A DNA stretch of 29,424 nucleotides from Muribaculum sp. Lineage in GTDB: Bacteria; Bacillota; Clostridia; Lachnospirales; Lachnospiraceae. This document shows positions 7,438-14,782 of the stretch, in pieces. Position 1 is the first letter of the stretch. Each line of letters begins with the position of its first letter. Below the pieces are notes generated by a model. The model was not told the origin of the DNA, did not search any database, and saw only the letters and a list, made by a program, of their open reading frames with translations. The stretch is taken from contig JAMPHH010000001.1 of the NCBI GenBank assembly GCA_023663505.1, positions 4,677 through 34,100 of the forward strand. The letters run 5' to 3'. A program made the translations under genes and the position numbers.

Positions 7438-8696
7438 TGGAGTATGCGAATTTAAGACAGGAGCTCAAAAGCCGTGTGCAGGAGCGAATGGATTATGTGA
7501 GGGATTACAGTGATGAGGAGGTGGACGAGCTCATTGATGAGATTATGTTGGAATGGGAGGAGCTGAGTCTGTATCCCGTGGACACAAGGAAGCGTCTGAA
7601 GCGGGAGCTGTTCAACACACTTCGGAGACTGGATATTTTACAGAGCTTTGTAGATGACAGCTCTGTCACCGAGATCATGATCAATGGGACGAATCCGATC
7701 TTTGTGGAGCAGGCGGGAAGCTTGAGAGAGCTGGACGTGCGTTTTGACTCCGTGGAGAAGCTGCAGGATATGATACAGAAGATCGTGGCGGGCTGCAACA
7801 GAGTGGTCAACGAGGCTACGCCCATAGCGGACGCAAGACTTTCCAACGGCTCCCGCGTCAACATTGTCATGAAGCCGATTGCCCTGAATGGTCCGATCGT
7901 CACTATAAGGCGGTTTCCTGACCACCCCATCACCATGAATCGTCTGGTACAGATCGGCTCTCTATCCGAGGAGGCGGCACAGTTCCTGCAAAAGCTGGTT
8001 CAGGCGGGCTACAATCTCTTTATCAGCGGCGGGACAGGAAGCGGTAAGACAACCTTTCTAAACGCTTTGTCGGGCTATATCCCGCGGGAGGAACGAGTGA
8101 TCACCATTGAGGACAGCGCGGAATTACAGCTACAGGGGATTCCCAATCTGGTTCAGCTTGAGACGAGGGGAGGCAACGCGGAGGGGTGTCGGGAGATTTC
8201 CATTCGGGATCTGATCAGAGCGTCCTTGCGTATGAGACCGGACAGGATCATTGTGGGAGAGGTGCGCGGGGGCGAGGCGTTTGATATGATGCAATGCTTG
8301 AACACGGGGCATGACGGGAGTATGTCCACGGGTCACGCAAACAGCGCTCAGGACATGCTTTCCCGCTTGGAGAATATGGTGCTTATGGGTATGGAACTGC
8401 CATTGGCGGCAATCAGACAGCAGATAGCTTCAGGACTGGACGTGATAGTCCATTTGGGCAGGCTTCGGGATAAGTCCAGAAAGGTGTTAGAGATTGTCGA
8501 GGTTTTGGGATATCAGGGGGAGAGAATTGCCCTGAATCCGTTATATCGCTTCGAGGAGCAGGGTGAGGACGAGAGAGGTCATGTGCTTGGCAGTCTGCAG
8601 AGAAAGGGGGCGCTTAGGTGTGAGCAAAAGCTTAAAGCGGCGGGATTATCACAGATACCAATGGACGCTGCGGGAGCTGATCTTGGCAATCGGTAA
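7434..8696 (+). CDS. tadA: CpaF/TadA pilus assembly ATPase
   Basis: A 420-aa secretion ATPase that powers Flp pilus assembly at the cytoplasmic face of the inner membrane. All motifs are intact: Walker A GGTGSGKTT (199-207), Asp box ITIEDSAEL (~224-231), Walker B RIIVGEVRGGEA (271-282) and His box TGHDGSMSTGHANS (291-304). An N-terminal helical domain precedes the core. The start ATG overlaps the tadZ stop (ATGATG at 7434); the second ATG at 7437 is equally possible. The C-terminus overlaps the presumed tadB start by 77 bases in another frame. The family ending (NPLYRFEEQGEDERGHVLG...) is present up to residue ~390, so the tail is genuine. Confidence 0.95.
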   Translation: MMEYANLRQELKSRVQERMDYVRDYSDEEVDELIDEIMLEWEELSLYPVDTRKRLKRELFNTLRRLDILQSFVDDSSVTEIMINGTNPIFVEQAGSLRELDVRFDSVEKLQDMIQKIVAGCNRVVNEATPIADARLSNGSRVNIVMKPIALNGPIVTIRRFPDHPITMNRLVQIGSLSEEAAQFLQKLVQAGYNLFISGGTGSGKTTFLNALSGYIPREERVITIEDSAELQLQGIPNLVQLETRGGNAEGCREISIRDLIRASLRMRPDRIIVGEVRGGEAFDMMQCLNTGHDGSMSTGHANSAQDMLSRLENMVLMGMELPLAAIRQQIASGLDVIVHLGRLRDKSRKVLEIVEVLGYQGERIALNPLYRFEEQGEDERGHVLGSLQRKGALRCEQKLKAAGLSQIPMDAAGADLGNR

Positions 8697-9390
8697 GTCG
8701 GCTGCGGTGGTGATATTATTGGCGTATTTCTTTTATCGGAGTGCGTGGGCGGTCCTGCCATTGGCGGTTGTGGGAGTTTTCTTTTTTCGCATGGAGAGCA
8801 GTCGGCTATCAGAGCGGTGTAAGGAGGATTTGAACAGCCAGTTCAAGGAGTGTATCCTGTCGGTGGCGGCGTCATTAAAGGCGGGCTATGCGGTGGAAAA
8901 TGCTTTTGTGGAGAGCTGCGGTGACATGAGACTGCTTTACGGGGAGGATTCGCTGATTTATGAGGAATTGGAGGGAATCAGGAGGGGCTTGGTCATCAAT
9001 ATCACATTGGAGGAGCTTCTGAGTGATTTGGCAAAGCGCAGTGCGAGTGATGATATTATGCAGTTTTCACAGGTGTTTGCCATCGCAAAGAGGAGCGGCG
9101 GCAATCTGCCTGAGATTATACGGACAACTGCTGTCCTGATTGGACGGCGGATTGACGCTAAGCAGGAGGTGAGGACACTGCTCAGCGGGAGACAGATGGA
9201 GCAGACGATCATGAAGCTGATGCCCTTTGGCATTCTGCTCTATATCGGCAACAGCTATCCGGGATATTTTAACACGCTCTACCACAATATACAGGGAGTC
9301 GCCATTATGACGGGATGCCTTGTCATTTACCTGATCGCATATGTGATGGGGGATAAAATCCTGCAAAAAATAGCGCGGGAGATGGGATAG
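8620..9390 (+). CDS. tadB: TadB-like T2SSF platform protein
   Basis: A 256-aa inner membrane protein with one type II secretion F domain. Two hydrophobic segments near the N-terminus (about 30-60) are followed by the cytoplasmic F domain: AASLKAGYAVENAFVESCGDM, the 'ELEGIRRGLVINITLEELLSDLAKRS' stretch, and FAIAKRSGGNLPEIIRTTA. Two C-terminal membrane segments follow (FGILLYIGNSYP and IMTGCLVIYLIAYVMG). It forms the assembly platform with TadC and the ATPase. The start is GTG at 8620 with AGGGGG about 10 bases upstream, inside the end of tadA. An ATG at 8563 in the same frame would add residues unlike the family. Confidence 0.85.
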   Translation: MSKSLKRRDYHRYQWTLRELILAIGKSAAVVILLAYFFYRSAWAVLPLAVVGVFFFRMESSRLSERCKEDLNSQFKECILSVAASLKAGYAVENAFVESCGDMRLLYGEDSLIYEELEGIRRGLVINITLEELLSDLAKRSASDDIMQFSQVFAIAKRSGGNLPEIIRTTAVLIGRRIDAKQEVRTLLSGRQMEQTIMKLMPFGILLYIGNSYPGYFNTLYHNIQGVAIMTGCLVIYLIAYVMGDKILQKIAREMG

Positions 9391-9402
9391 GAGGTGAGGA
9401 CA

Positions 9403-10743
9403 TTGTTGGATAAGGCTTTGAAGCGTTTGTATGACTTGATGTGCAAGTATAATTGGCTGATTCATCAGGGGGTAAGGATAGATTTGGAGCGGCTGAACCC
9501 GGAAGCGAATCAGGCGGAGCTTCACCAAAGGTATTATATCGGAAAATTGAAAAAGTCTCTGTTGATCTTTCTGGGCGGTTCGCTCTTGGCGGGAATGTTG
9601 GCTTTGAAGGCAGCAGGCGAAAGAGAGCTTGAGCAGGGGTATCTGCTGCAGAGAGGCACAGTGTTGGAGGAGGCGGCGGAGGTCACGGTGGAGGCTGCCC
9701 TCGGAGCTGATAGGGAGCGGTTTCAGCTCCAAATAGAACCGCTGCGGTTGACTTCTCAGGAAGCGGAGAGCTATTATCTTGATTTCTGCAGTTGTCTGCC
9801 TGACCTGATCATGGGGGACAATTTATCCCTGCAGGAGGTCAGGACGGATTTGGAGCTGTCGGAGGATTACGAGGGCTATCCGTTCACGGTGGATTGGAAA
9901 AGTGATTCCGTAGATACGATTTCCTCTGCCGGAGTGGTAAGGCAGGGCGAGCAGGAGACAGAGGTTGTGCTGACAGCCAAGATCAGCTATGGGGAGACGG
10001 AATGGGAATATCGTGTACCCGTCAAGGTGCTTTCGGAGGAATTGTCGGAAGCGGGAAGGCGGTATCGGGATTTGGAGAAATTGGTGCTTGACGCGGAGGA
10101 GAGCACGCGGACAGAAAATGTCTGGGCTTTGCCGGAGAGCTTGGAGGGAGAGTCTGTCACATGGAGCAGGGTGGTGGAGGACAATAGTCTGCTCCTGTGG
10201 GCGGGAGCTTTGGCGGTCAGCATTGTTGTGTATATTATGGGGGATAAGGACTTGCATGGGGAACTGGAAAAGCAGAGGGAATATATGAAGCGTGAGTATC
10301 CTGATATCGTACATAAAATGGCATTGTATATCGGAGCAGGCATGACCATACAGGGAGCCTTCCAGAAGGTCGCGGCAGAATATGAACAGCAGAAGACCAT
10401 GGGAAGGATCAGAAGTCCCGCCTATGAGGAGATGCTGTATACATGCCGTGAGCTGCGGGCGGGTGTCTCGGAGAATGACGCATATATCCGTTTTGGAAAA
10501 AGGACGGGGCTGCAGGAGTATATCCGATTCAGCACATTGCTGACACAGAATCTAAAAAAGGGCAGTAATTCCCTGCTGTCGCGTCTGCAGGAGGAGGCAG
10601 ACAGGGCTTTGGCGGAGCGGATTCAGATGGGCAGGAAGCTTGGGGAGGAGGCGTCTACAAAGCTTTTGCTGCCCATGGTGCTGATGCTCTTGGTGGTTAT
10701 GGTGATGGTGATGCTGCCTGCCTTTGGTTCTATGGGCTTGTAG
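9403..10743 (+). CDS. tadC: TadC-like T2SSF platform protein with large extracytoplasmic insert
   Basis: A ~446-aa platform partner of TadB. After a short cytoplasmic head comes a membrane helix (~46-65), then about 200 hydrophilic residues with beta-strand patterns (for example VVLTAKISYGETEWEYRVPVKVL). A second membrane helix follows (LLLWAGALAVSIVVYIMG), then the F domain (YPDIVHKMALYIGAGMTIQGAFQKVAAEY, GKRTGLQEYIRFSTLLTQNLKKGSNSL), and a terminal helix LLLPMVLMLLVVMVMVMLPAF. Proteobacterial TadC lacks the long segment, which by topology lies outside the membrane. The ribosome binding site AGGAGGTGA (9389-9397) fits TTG at 9403 or 9406; a GTG at 9394 would be inside it. It follows tadB by 12 bases. 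Confidence 0.85.
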   Translation: MLDKALKRLYDLMCKYNWLIHQGVRIDLERLNPEANQAELHQRYYIGKLKKSLLIFLGGSLLAGMLALKAAGERELEQGYLLQRGTVLEEAAEVTVEAALGADRERFQLQIEPLRLTSQEAESYYLDFCSCLPDLIMGDNLSLQEVRTDLELSEDYEGYPFTVDWKSDSVDTISSAGVVRQGEQETEVVLTAKISYGETEWEYRVPVKVLSEELSEAGRRYRDLEKLVLDAEESTRTENVWALPESLEGESVTWSRVVEDNSLLLWAGALAVSIVVYIMGDKDLHGELEKQREYMKREYPDIVHKMALYIGAGMTIQGAFQKVAAEYEQQKTMGRIRSPAYEEMLYTCRELRAGVSENDAYIRFGKRTGLQEYIRFSTLLTQNLKKGSNSLLSRLQEEADRALAERIQMGRKLGEEASTKLLLPMVLMLLVVMVMVMLPAFGSMGL

Positions 10744-10755
10744 CTATTGTAAAGG

Positions 10756-10806
10756 AGAATACACTTTAACGAGTGTTCTCATAAAAACTGTTCTAAACAG
10801 TTAAAA
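10756..10806 (+). repeat. two hairpins in the tadC-flp spacer
   Basis: GAGAA-(TA)-CACT pairs with AGTGTTCTC (about 10756-10781), and AACTGTT-CTA-AACAGTT is a perfect inverted repeat at about 10787-10803, followed by six A. They lie directly before the pilin ribosome binding site. They may protect the 5' end of a processed pilin message. In the + direction the second lacks a T tract, so it is not a classic terminator. Confidence 0.4.
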
Positions 10807-10826
10807 AACGAAAGGAGAAGCTTACT

Positions 10827-11009
10827 ATGGGTAATGCAGAACTCAAGAATTGGAAGCAATTGATTACGGAGGAGGACGGAATGGGCACGGTGGAGATCAT
10901 TCTGATCATCGTGGTACTGGTAGGTCTTGTGCTGATTTTTAAGGATCAGATCACCAAGATCGTGGAATCTATCTTCTCTAAGATCACCAAGCAGACGAAC
11001 AAATTCTAA
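10827..11009 (+). CDS. flp: Flp-type major pilin precursor (type IVb prepilin)
   Basis: A 60-aa prepilin. A hydrophilic leader ends at Gly18, then comes MGTVEIILIIVVLVGLVLIFKDQI, with the conserved Glu at +5 of the mature protein and an unbroken hydrophobic helix. Cleavage is expected after Gly18 in EEDG|MGTVE, leaving a ~42-residue mature pilin, typical for the Flp1-like pilins of Firmicutes. AAGGAG lies 9 bases before the ATG. It sits between tadC and the DUF5702-like gene, with hairpins on both sides that may give it a higher message level than its neighbours. The processing enzyme could be either of the two A24 peptidases in the locus. Confidence 0.92.
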   Translation: MGNAELKNWKQLITEEDGMGTVEIILIIVVLVGLVLIFKDQITKIVESIFSKITKQTNKF

Positions 11010-11019
11010 GTAAAGAGAG

Positions 11020-11040
11020 GCTTGACCCAAAGGGTCAGGC
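11020..11040 (+). terminator. stable hairpin after the pilin gene (no T tract)
   Basis: GCTTGACCC (11020-11028), loop AAA, GGGTCAGGC (11032-11040), with a single T-G pair. It lies 10 bases after the pilin stop and 24 before the next start. Without a T tract it is more likely a message-stabilising or partial-attenuation hairpin than a full terminator. Confidence 0.6.
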
Positions 11041-11064
11041 TGCAAGAGATTAGGGAGGAATGAG

Positions 11065-12630
11065 ATGATTGGGATACACGAAGTGCTTGAAATGCATGAA
11101 GTGAAAGGAATAGGTGAAGTAGGTGGAATGTATGACGGCAATCGACAGACTGTGCCATATCGAGATAAAGCGAATGCGTATCTGACGGTTTATTTGACAC
11201 TTACCCTGACGGTCATTCTTTCCCTTTTTCTTGTATTGATCGAGGGGATACGCAAAAATGCTGTTTTCATGGAATCCGAATGTGTGACGGATATCGGACT
11301 AAACAGCATTATGGCGGAATATCACAGGGAGCTGTTGGCGCAGTACAATCTGTTTGCCATTGATTCCTCCTATGGGAGCGGTTCGCCTCGGGTGGACGCC
11401 ACCGAGCAGCGCTTACAGGAATATATCGAGCATAATCTGTCCACGGACGATGTCTTTTTGGATTGGCTTCTGTATAGAGATTTCCTTGGAATCAAGTTAG
11501 ATGAGGTTCAGCTTGGCAAGGCTTTATACCTGACAGACGGCGGGGGCAGTGTGTTTCGCAGACGGGCTGCGGAGGCGGTCTGGGACGATATGAATCTGGA
11601 TTTGTATCGGCAGTTGCAGGACTGGCTGCAGGTTGTGGACTCGGAGCAGCTTACAGAGCGGGATATTGCCGCAGAGAAGCGTAAGCTTGACAAGCAGTTA
11701 GATGCATATGACGGCGACGAGGTTCAGATCTCGGAGACGGAGTGGGTCACGGTAGAGATTGTAAATCCCACGGCAGCCTTGGAGAAAAAGCGCAAGGAGG
11801 GCATTCTTAAATGGGTGATCAAGGATACGAGCGCGCTCTCCAATAAGACCGTGCCATTAAACAATCTAATTATGACACGCATGTCAGCAAATAAGATTAA
11901 TCAGGGAAATATTGAGCTTGAGGAGCTGTCCGGAACGGAGGAGTCTTTGGAAAGATTCTTCTTTCAGGAATATCTCCTGCGGTATATGGGGCATTATAGG
12001 GCAGAATCGGAGAAGGGCGCGCTGTGCTATCAAATTGAATATCTGTTGACAGGCGGGGAGAATGATCTGGCGAATCTTAAGAGTGTGGTGAATACCATAT
12101 TCGCCATAAGGGAGGTCGCCAACACTATTTACATTATGGGAGACCAAGAAAAGTGTATGATAGCGGAGGCTTTGGGAATTGTGCTTGCCACAGCCATGAC
12201 GATTCCGGAGGCTTATGAGCTGGTAAAAATGATCTTACTGTTCGGGTGGGCGTTTGCGGAGAGTATTCATGATGTGGAATGTCTGATGTCAGGAGGGAGA
12301 GTGCCATTGATGAAGAATTCAAGGACTTGGTTTTATGGTCTGGACATGGCGCTGAAGCTTGGAGGTCCAAGCGGGCAGGTGTCCTCCTCCGGCGATTCCA
12401 CGGGCTTATCCTATGAGGATTATCTCCGAATCCTAATGATGCTGCAAAATAAGGATACGTTGACGGGTCGAGCCATGAATATGGTGGAGGCGGATATCAG
12501 ACAGACCACGGGAAACGAGAAGTTTAGACTGGACGGTTGTCTGGATACGGTGGAAGCCTGTGTGAAGACAAAGAGCGTGTACGGTCATACCTGTGAGATT
12601 ACAAGGCGAAAGAGCTACAGTACACAATAA
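11065..12630 (+). CDS. DUF5702-like Tad-locus surface protein
   Basis: 521 aa. A ~40-residue hydrophilic head is followed by one strong membrane segment, NAYLTVYLTLTLTVILSLFLVLIEGIR (about 37-63). Then comes the conserved-looking stretch ESECVTDIGLNSIMAEYHRELLAQYNLFAIDSSYG and a long extracytoplasmic domain. Proteins of this build (DUF5702) occur in Tad loci of Clostridia, occupying the place of TadG-type pseudopilins; the head-TM-long domain layout is the same. The role in the pilus is not known; a minor pilin or tip/anchor protein is likely. A second hydrophobic stretch around 365-400 (EALGIVLATAMTIPEAYELVKMILLFGWAFAE) might insert in the membrane. GGAGGA precedes the ATG, and it is followed by the TadE-like gene after 22 bases. 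Confidence 0.75.
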   Translation: MIGIHEVLEMHEVKGIGEVGGMYDGNRQTVPYRDKANAYLTVYLTLTLTVILSLFLVLIEGIRKNAVFMESECVTDIGLNSIMAEYHRELLAQYNLFAIDSSYGSGSPRVDATEQRLQEYIEHNLSTDDVFLDWLLYRDFLGIKLDEVQLGKALYLTDGGGSVFRRRAAEAVWDDMNLDLYRQLQDWLQVVDSEQLTERDIAAEKRKLDKQLDAYDGDEVQISETEWVTVEIVNPTAALEKKRKEGILKWVIKDTSALSNKTVPLNNLIMTRMSANKINQGNIELEELSGTEESLERFFFQEYLLRYMGHYRAESEKGALCYQIEYLLTGGENDLANLKSVVNTIFAIREVANTIYIMGDQEKCMIAEALGIVLATAMTIPEAYELVKMILLFGWAFAESIHDVECLMSGGRVPLMKNSRTWFYGLDMALKLGGPSGQVSSSGDSTGLSYEDYLRILMMLQNKDTLTGRAMNMVEADIRQTTGNEKFRLDGCLDTVEACVKTKSVYGHTCEITRRKSYSTQ

Positions 12631-12652
12631 GCTTTAAGAGAGGTGAGCAGTG

Positions 12653-13747
12653 ATGTCTTTTCTATGGAATGCAGTGACAAATTTTCCAATAAGTAAAATA
12701 ACTATGAAGCTATTAACAATTTCAACAAGTCCTTCTCCAAAGCATAGGAAATATTCCCGTGACGGCTATTTCATAGAGAAGGCATCACTGCCCGTCTCTC
12801 TGAAAGGTCTGTGCGGTTCTCTGAAGCGCCTGCATTGTATTTGGAAGGGTTTACATCTTTTTTGGGAGGGCTTGTATCGTTTTCTGAAAAGAAAGACTCC
12901 CGCGGGAATGACTGTGGAGGCGTCCATTGTACTTCCCCTCTTTCTGTTTTTCTTTTTGAACCTCGGGAGCGCCATGGAAATGATACGTCTGCACGGCAAT
13001 CTGCAGCTTGGGCTGTGGGACGTGGGCAATCGAATGTGTGTCTACGGGTATGCCGTCGGGAGCGGAGGTAAGGCGTCGGATACGGATTCAAAGACCTTAA
13101 AACAGGAGGATAGGGAGTGGTGGCAGGAGTGGGGCGATATCGCGCTGTCATACACTTACATCAAAAGTCAGGTCGTGAACTATGTGGGGGAAGAATATCT
13201 GGAGGAATCCCCATTGAGCTACGGTGTGAGCGGTCTGCAATTTTGGGAGAGCGATGTGCTTCAAAGCAAGGCTGTGAGCGCCTCGGAAGATGTGTTGGAC
13301 ATAGTGATGACTTATCAGGTGGCGCCATGGCTCGAGATACCCTTTGTGCGTCCATTTCGAATGGTCAATCGCTATTATGGGCGTATGTGGACGGGATATG
13401 ATTTGAGCGGGGGAGCGTCTGGCGGGGACAGCGCGCAGGACGTGGTGTATATCACTGAGAATGCCAGTGTGTATCATGAGAGCATCAATTGTACGCATCT
13501 GAAGCTAAGTATTCGGGAGGTGTCCATGGAGGAAGCGTTGGCGGCAAGAAACGAAAACGGAGGGCGTTATACCGAATGTGCAAAGTGCAAGAAGAAGGCG
13601 TTTCAAGGTACTGTTTTCATAGGGCGCGAGGGCGATTGTTATCATTATGACAGGGATTGCTCGGGTCTAAAGCGCACAATCTACACGATACCGCGGCAGC
13701 AGGCTTCAAGGTACAGACCCTGCTCGCGTTGCGGCTACGCAAAATAA
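12653..13747 (+). CDS. TadE-like pseudopilin with two C-terminal Cys/His modules
   Basis: 364 aa. The TadE-type signal AGMTVEASIVLPLFLFFFLNLGSAMEM (about 84-110) identifies a pseudopilin. Unusually, ~84 residues precede it, containing a short amphipathic repeat (LKGL, LKRL, WKGL, WEGL, LKRK at about 50-81). The C-terminus holds two tandem modules: VVYITENASVYHESINCTHL...YTECAKC (264-313) and TVFIGREGDCYHYDRDCSGL...YRPCSRC (~318-364). Each has the pattern V-Y/F-I-x(4-5)-Y-H-x(4)-C-x-x-L-x(n)-Y-x-x-C-x-x-C. That is four possible metal ligands per module (His, Cys, Cys, Cys), like the small Cys/His domain often fused to exported Firmicutes proteins. The ATG at 12653 follows GAGAGGTGAG; a GTG at 12650 is in frame. 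It lies within the Tad operon. Confidence 0.8.
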   Translation: MSFLWNAVTNFPISKITMKLLTISTSPSPKHRKYSRDGYFIEKASLPVSLKGLCGSLKRLHCIWKGLHLFWEGLYRFLKRKTPAGMTVEASIVLPLFLFFFLNLGSAMEMIRLHGNLQLGLWDVGNRMCVYGYAVGSGGKASDTDSKTLKQEDREWWQEWGDIALSYTYIKSQVVNYVGEEYLEESPLSYGVSGLQFWESDVLQSKAVSASEDVLDIVMTYQVAPWLEIPFVRPFRMVNRYYGRMWTGYDLSGGASGGDSAQDVVYITENASVYHESINCTHLKLSIREVSMEEALAARNENGGRYTECAKCKKKAFQGTVFIGREGDCYHYDRDCSGLKRTIYTIPRQQASRYRPCSRCGYAK

Positions 13748-13775
13748 TAATGTGAAGGAGGACCAGAATACAGAA

Positions 13776-14207
13776 ATGAAAGGGATTGCGTTGTTATTGT
13801 ATCTGATATGGTTGGCAGTGTTGGACTGGCGGGAGCGAAGGGTTCCCTTAAGCCTGTTATGGGGAGGCTGCGGGATAGCATTGGGACTGCGTGTCTATGC
13901 ATTGCTGCAAAATATGACGGATTGGAGGTGGCTGTTGGTATCCGCGCTGCTTGGCATACTTCCGGGGTTGGCTATGCTTGCCGTGGCGCGGATTACGGGG
14001 AAAGCGGGCTATGGGGACGGCTTTGTCCTGTTAAATGTGGGGCTGTGGACGGATTACAAGACCTGCATTTTGGTATTGTGCTTTAGTATGCTGTTCATGT
14101 CAGCCTTTTCTGCCGGAGCGCTGTTGACCAAGAGAGCGAACAGGCAGACCAAGCTGCCATATATCCCTTTCTTGGCGGCGGTGTACGCGATGGGGATATT
14201 GGTGTAA
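13776..14207 (+). CDS. second A24-family prepilin peptidase
   Basis: A polytopic membrane protein of ~143 aa with both catalytic aspartates of the A24 family: Asp17 in LAVLDWRERRVPL and Asp81 in GKAGYGDGFVLL (GxGD). It is more diverged and smaller than the first enzyme at 5921. The pair suggests a division of labour, for example one for Flp and one for TadE-like pseudopilins, but this is inference. The start is uncertain: AAGGAGG (13755-13761) is 14 bases from the ATG at 13776, while a GTG at 13752 in the same frame overlaps that signal. I favour 13776 because family members begin just before the first membrane helix. Confidence 0.8.
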   Translation: MKGIALLLYLIWLAVLDWRERRVPLSLLWGGCGIALGLRVYALLQNMTDWRWLLVSALLGILPGLAMLAVARITGKAGYGDGFVLLNVGLWTDYKTCILVLCFSMLFMSAFSAGALLTKRANRQTKLPYIPFLAAVYAMGILV

Positions 14208-14286
14208 CTGTTCAATCATGAAATGAATTGCTATCAGTGGCAGCATTGCAGGCGGGGTCTGTGATATATGGGGAATAAGTTTTAAA

Positions 14287-14318
14287 CAGGCGGAAGCCTG
14301 CGATATGCGGGGGTATAA
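14287..14318 (+). promoter_or_regulatory. leader hairpin with GCGATATGCGGGGG element, copy 2
   Basis: CAGGC-GGAA-GCCTG forms a perfect 5-bp hairpin. GCGATATGCGGGGGTATAA follows directly, containing the ribosome binding site of the TadE-like gene at 14321. Compared with copy 1 (5462-5494), stem, loop position and the 3' G-rich block are conserved, while one stem pair differs (A-T here, A-C mismatch there). Confidence 0.65.
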
Positions 14319-14320
14319 AC

Positions 14321-14782
14321 ATGCGAATAGTGGAAAAAACAAAAAAGTCAAGAAAGACAGATGCGTATTTTACAGTGGAAGCGGCATTGGTTCTGCCTGT
14401 GGTCATCGGTGTGATTCTGTTGGTGGTCTATCTGTTATTTTTTCAGTATGACAGATGTCTTATGGAGCAGGAGGCGGGCGCCCTGTCGGTTAGGGGCTGC
14501 GCCATGCAGCTTGAGGACGGTGAGGAGATGGTGAGACAATTGGTGCTTCAAGCCTCAAGGAGTGATAAGGCGTATTTGGCATGGGACAAGGAAGACGCCC
14601 GAATCCGTCTGCAGAAGAATCATTTGAAGGTGGAATGCTCCGGAGAGTTAAAATTCCCGTTTCGGGGATTAGCTCTTTGGGGCGGGGACAATATCTGGGA
14701 GAGCCGTGTCGTGTACGAAAGCCATAGGCTTAAGCCGGTGGATTTTATTAGAAACTATAATAAAATAATGGGAGGAAAGTAA
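14321..14782 (+). CDS. TadE-like pseudopilin
   Basis: 153 aa. A short basic head (MRIVEKTKKSRKT) is followed by DAYFTVEAALVLPVVIGVILLVVYLLFFQYDRC. This is the TadE-type signal with the Glu after TV and a single membrane helix. The ~110-residue exported domain follows, ending in a basic tail. It is a likely minor pilin or pseudopilin of the Flp pilus, processed by a prepilin peptidase. The ATG is preceded by GGGGG within the repeated leader element. The stop is directly followed by the start of the FHA gene (zero spacing), so the two are translationally linked. Confidence 0.8.
   Translation: MRIVEKTKKSRKTDAYFTVEAALVLPVVIGVILLVVYLLFFQYDRCLMEQEAGALSVRGCAMQLEDGEEMVRQLVLQASRSDKAYLAWDKEDARIRLQKNHLKVECSGELKFPFRGLALWGGDNIWESRVVYESHRLKPVDFIRNYNKIMGGK

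Noticed and set aside
9067..9732. 221-codon minus-strand frame across tadB/tadC
   Set aside because: A shadow of two conserved genes; no start signal or recognisable protein pattern.
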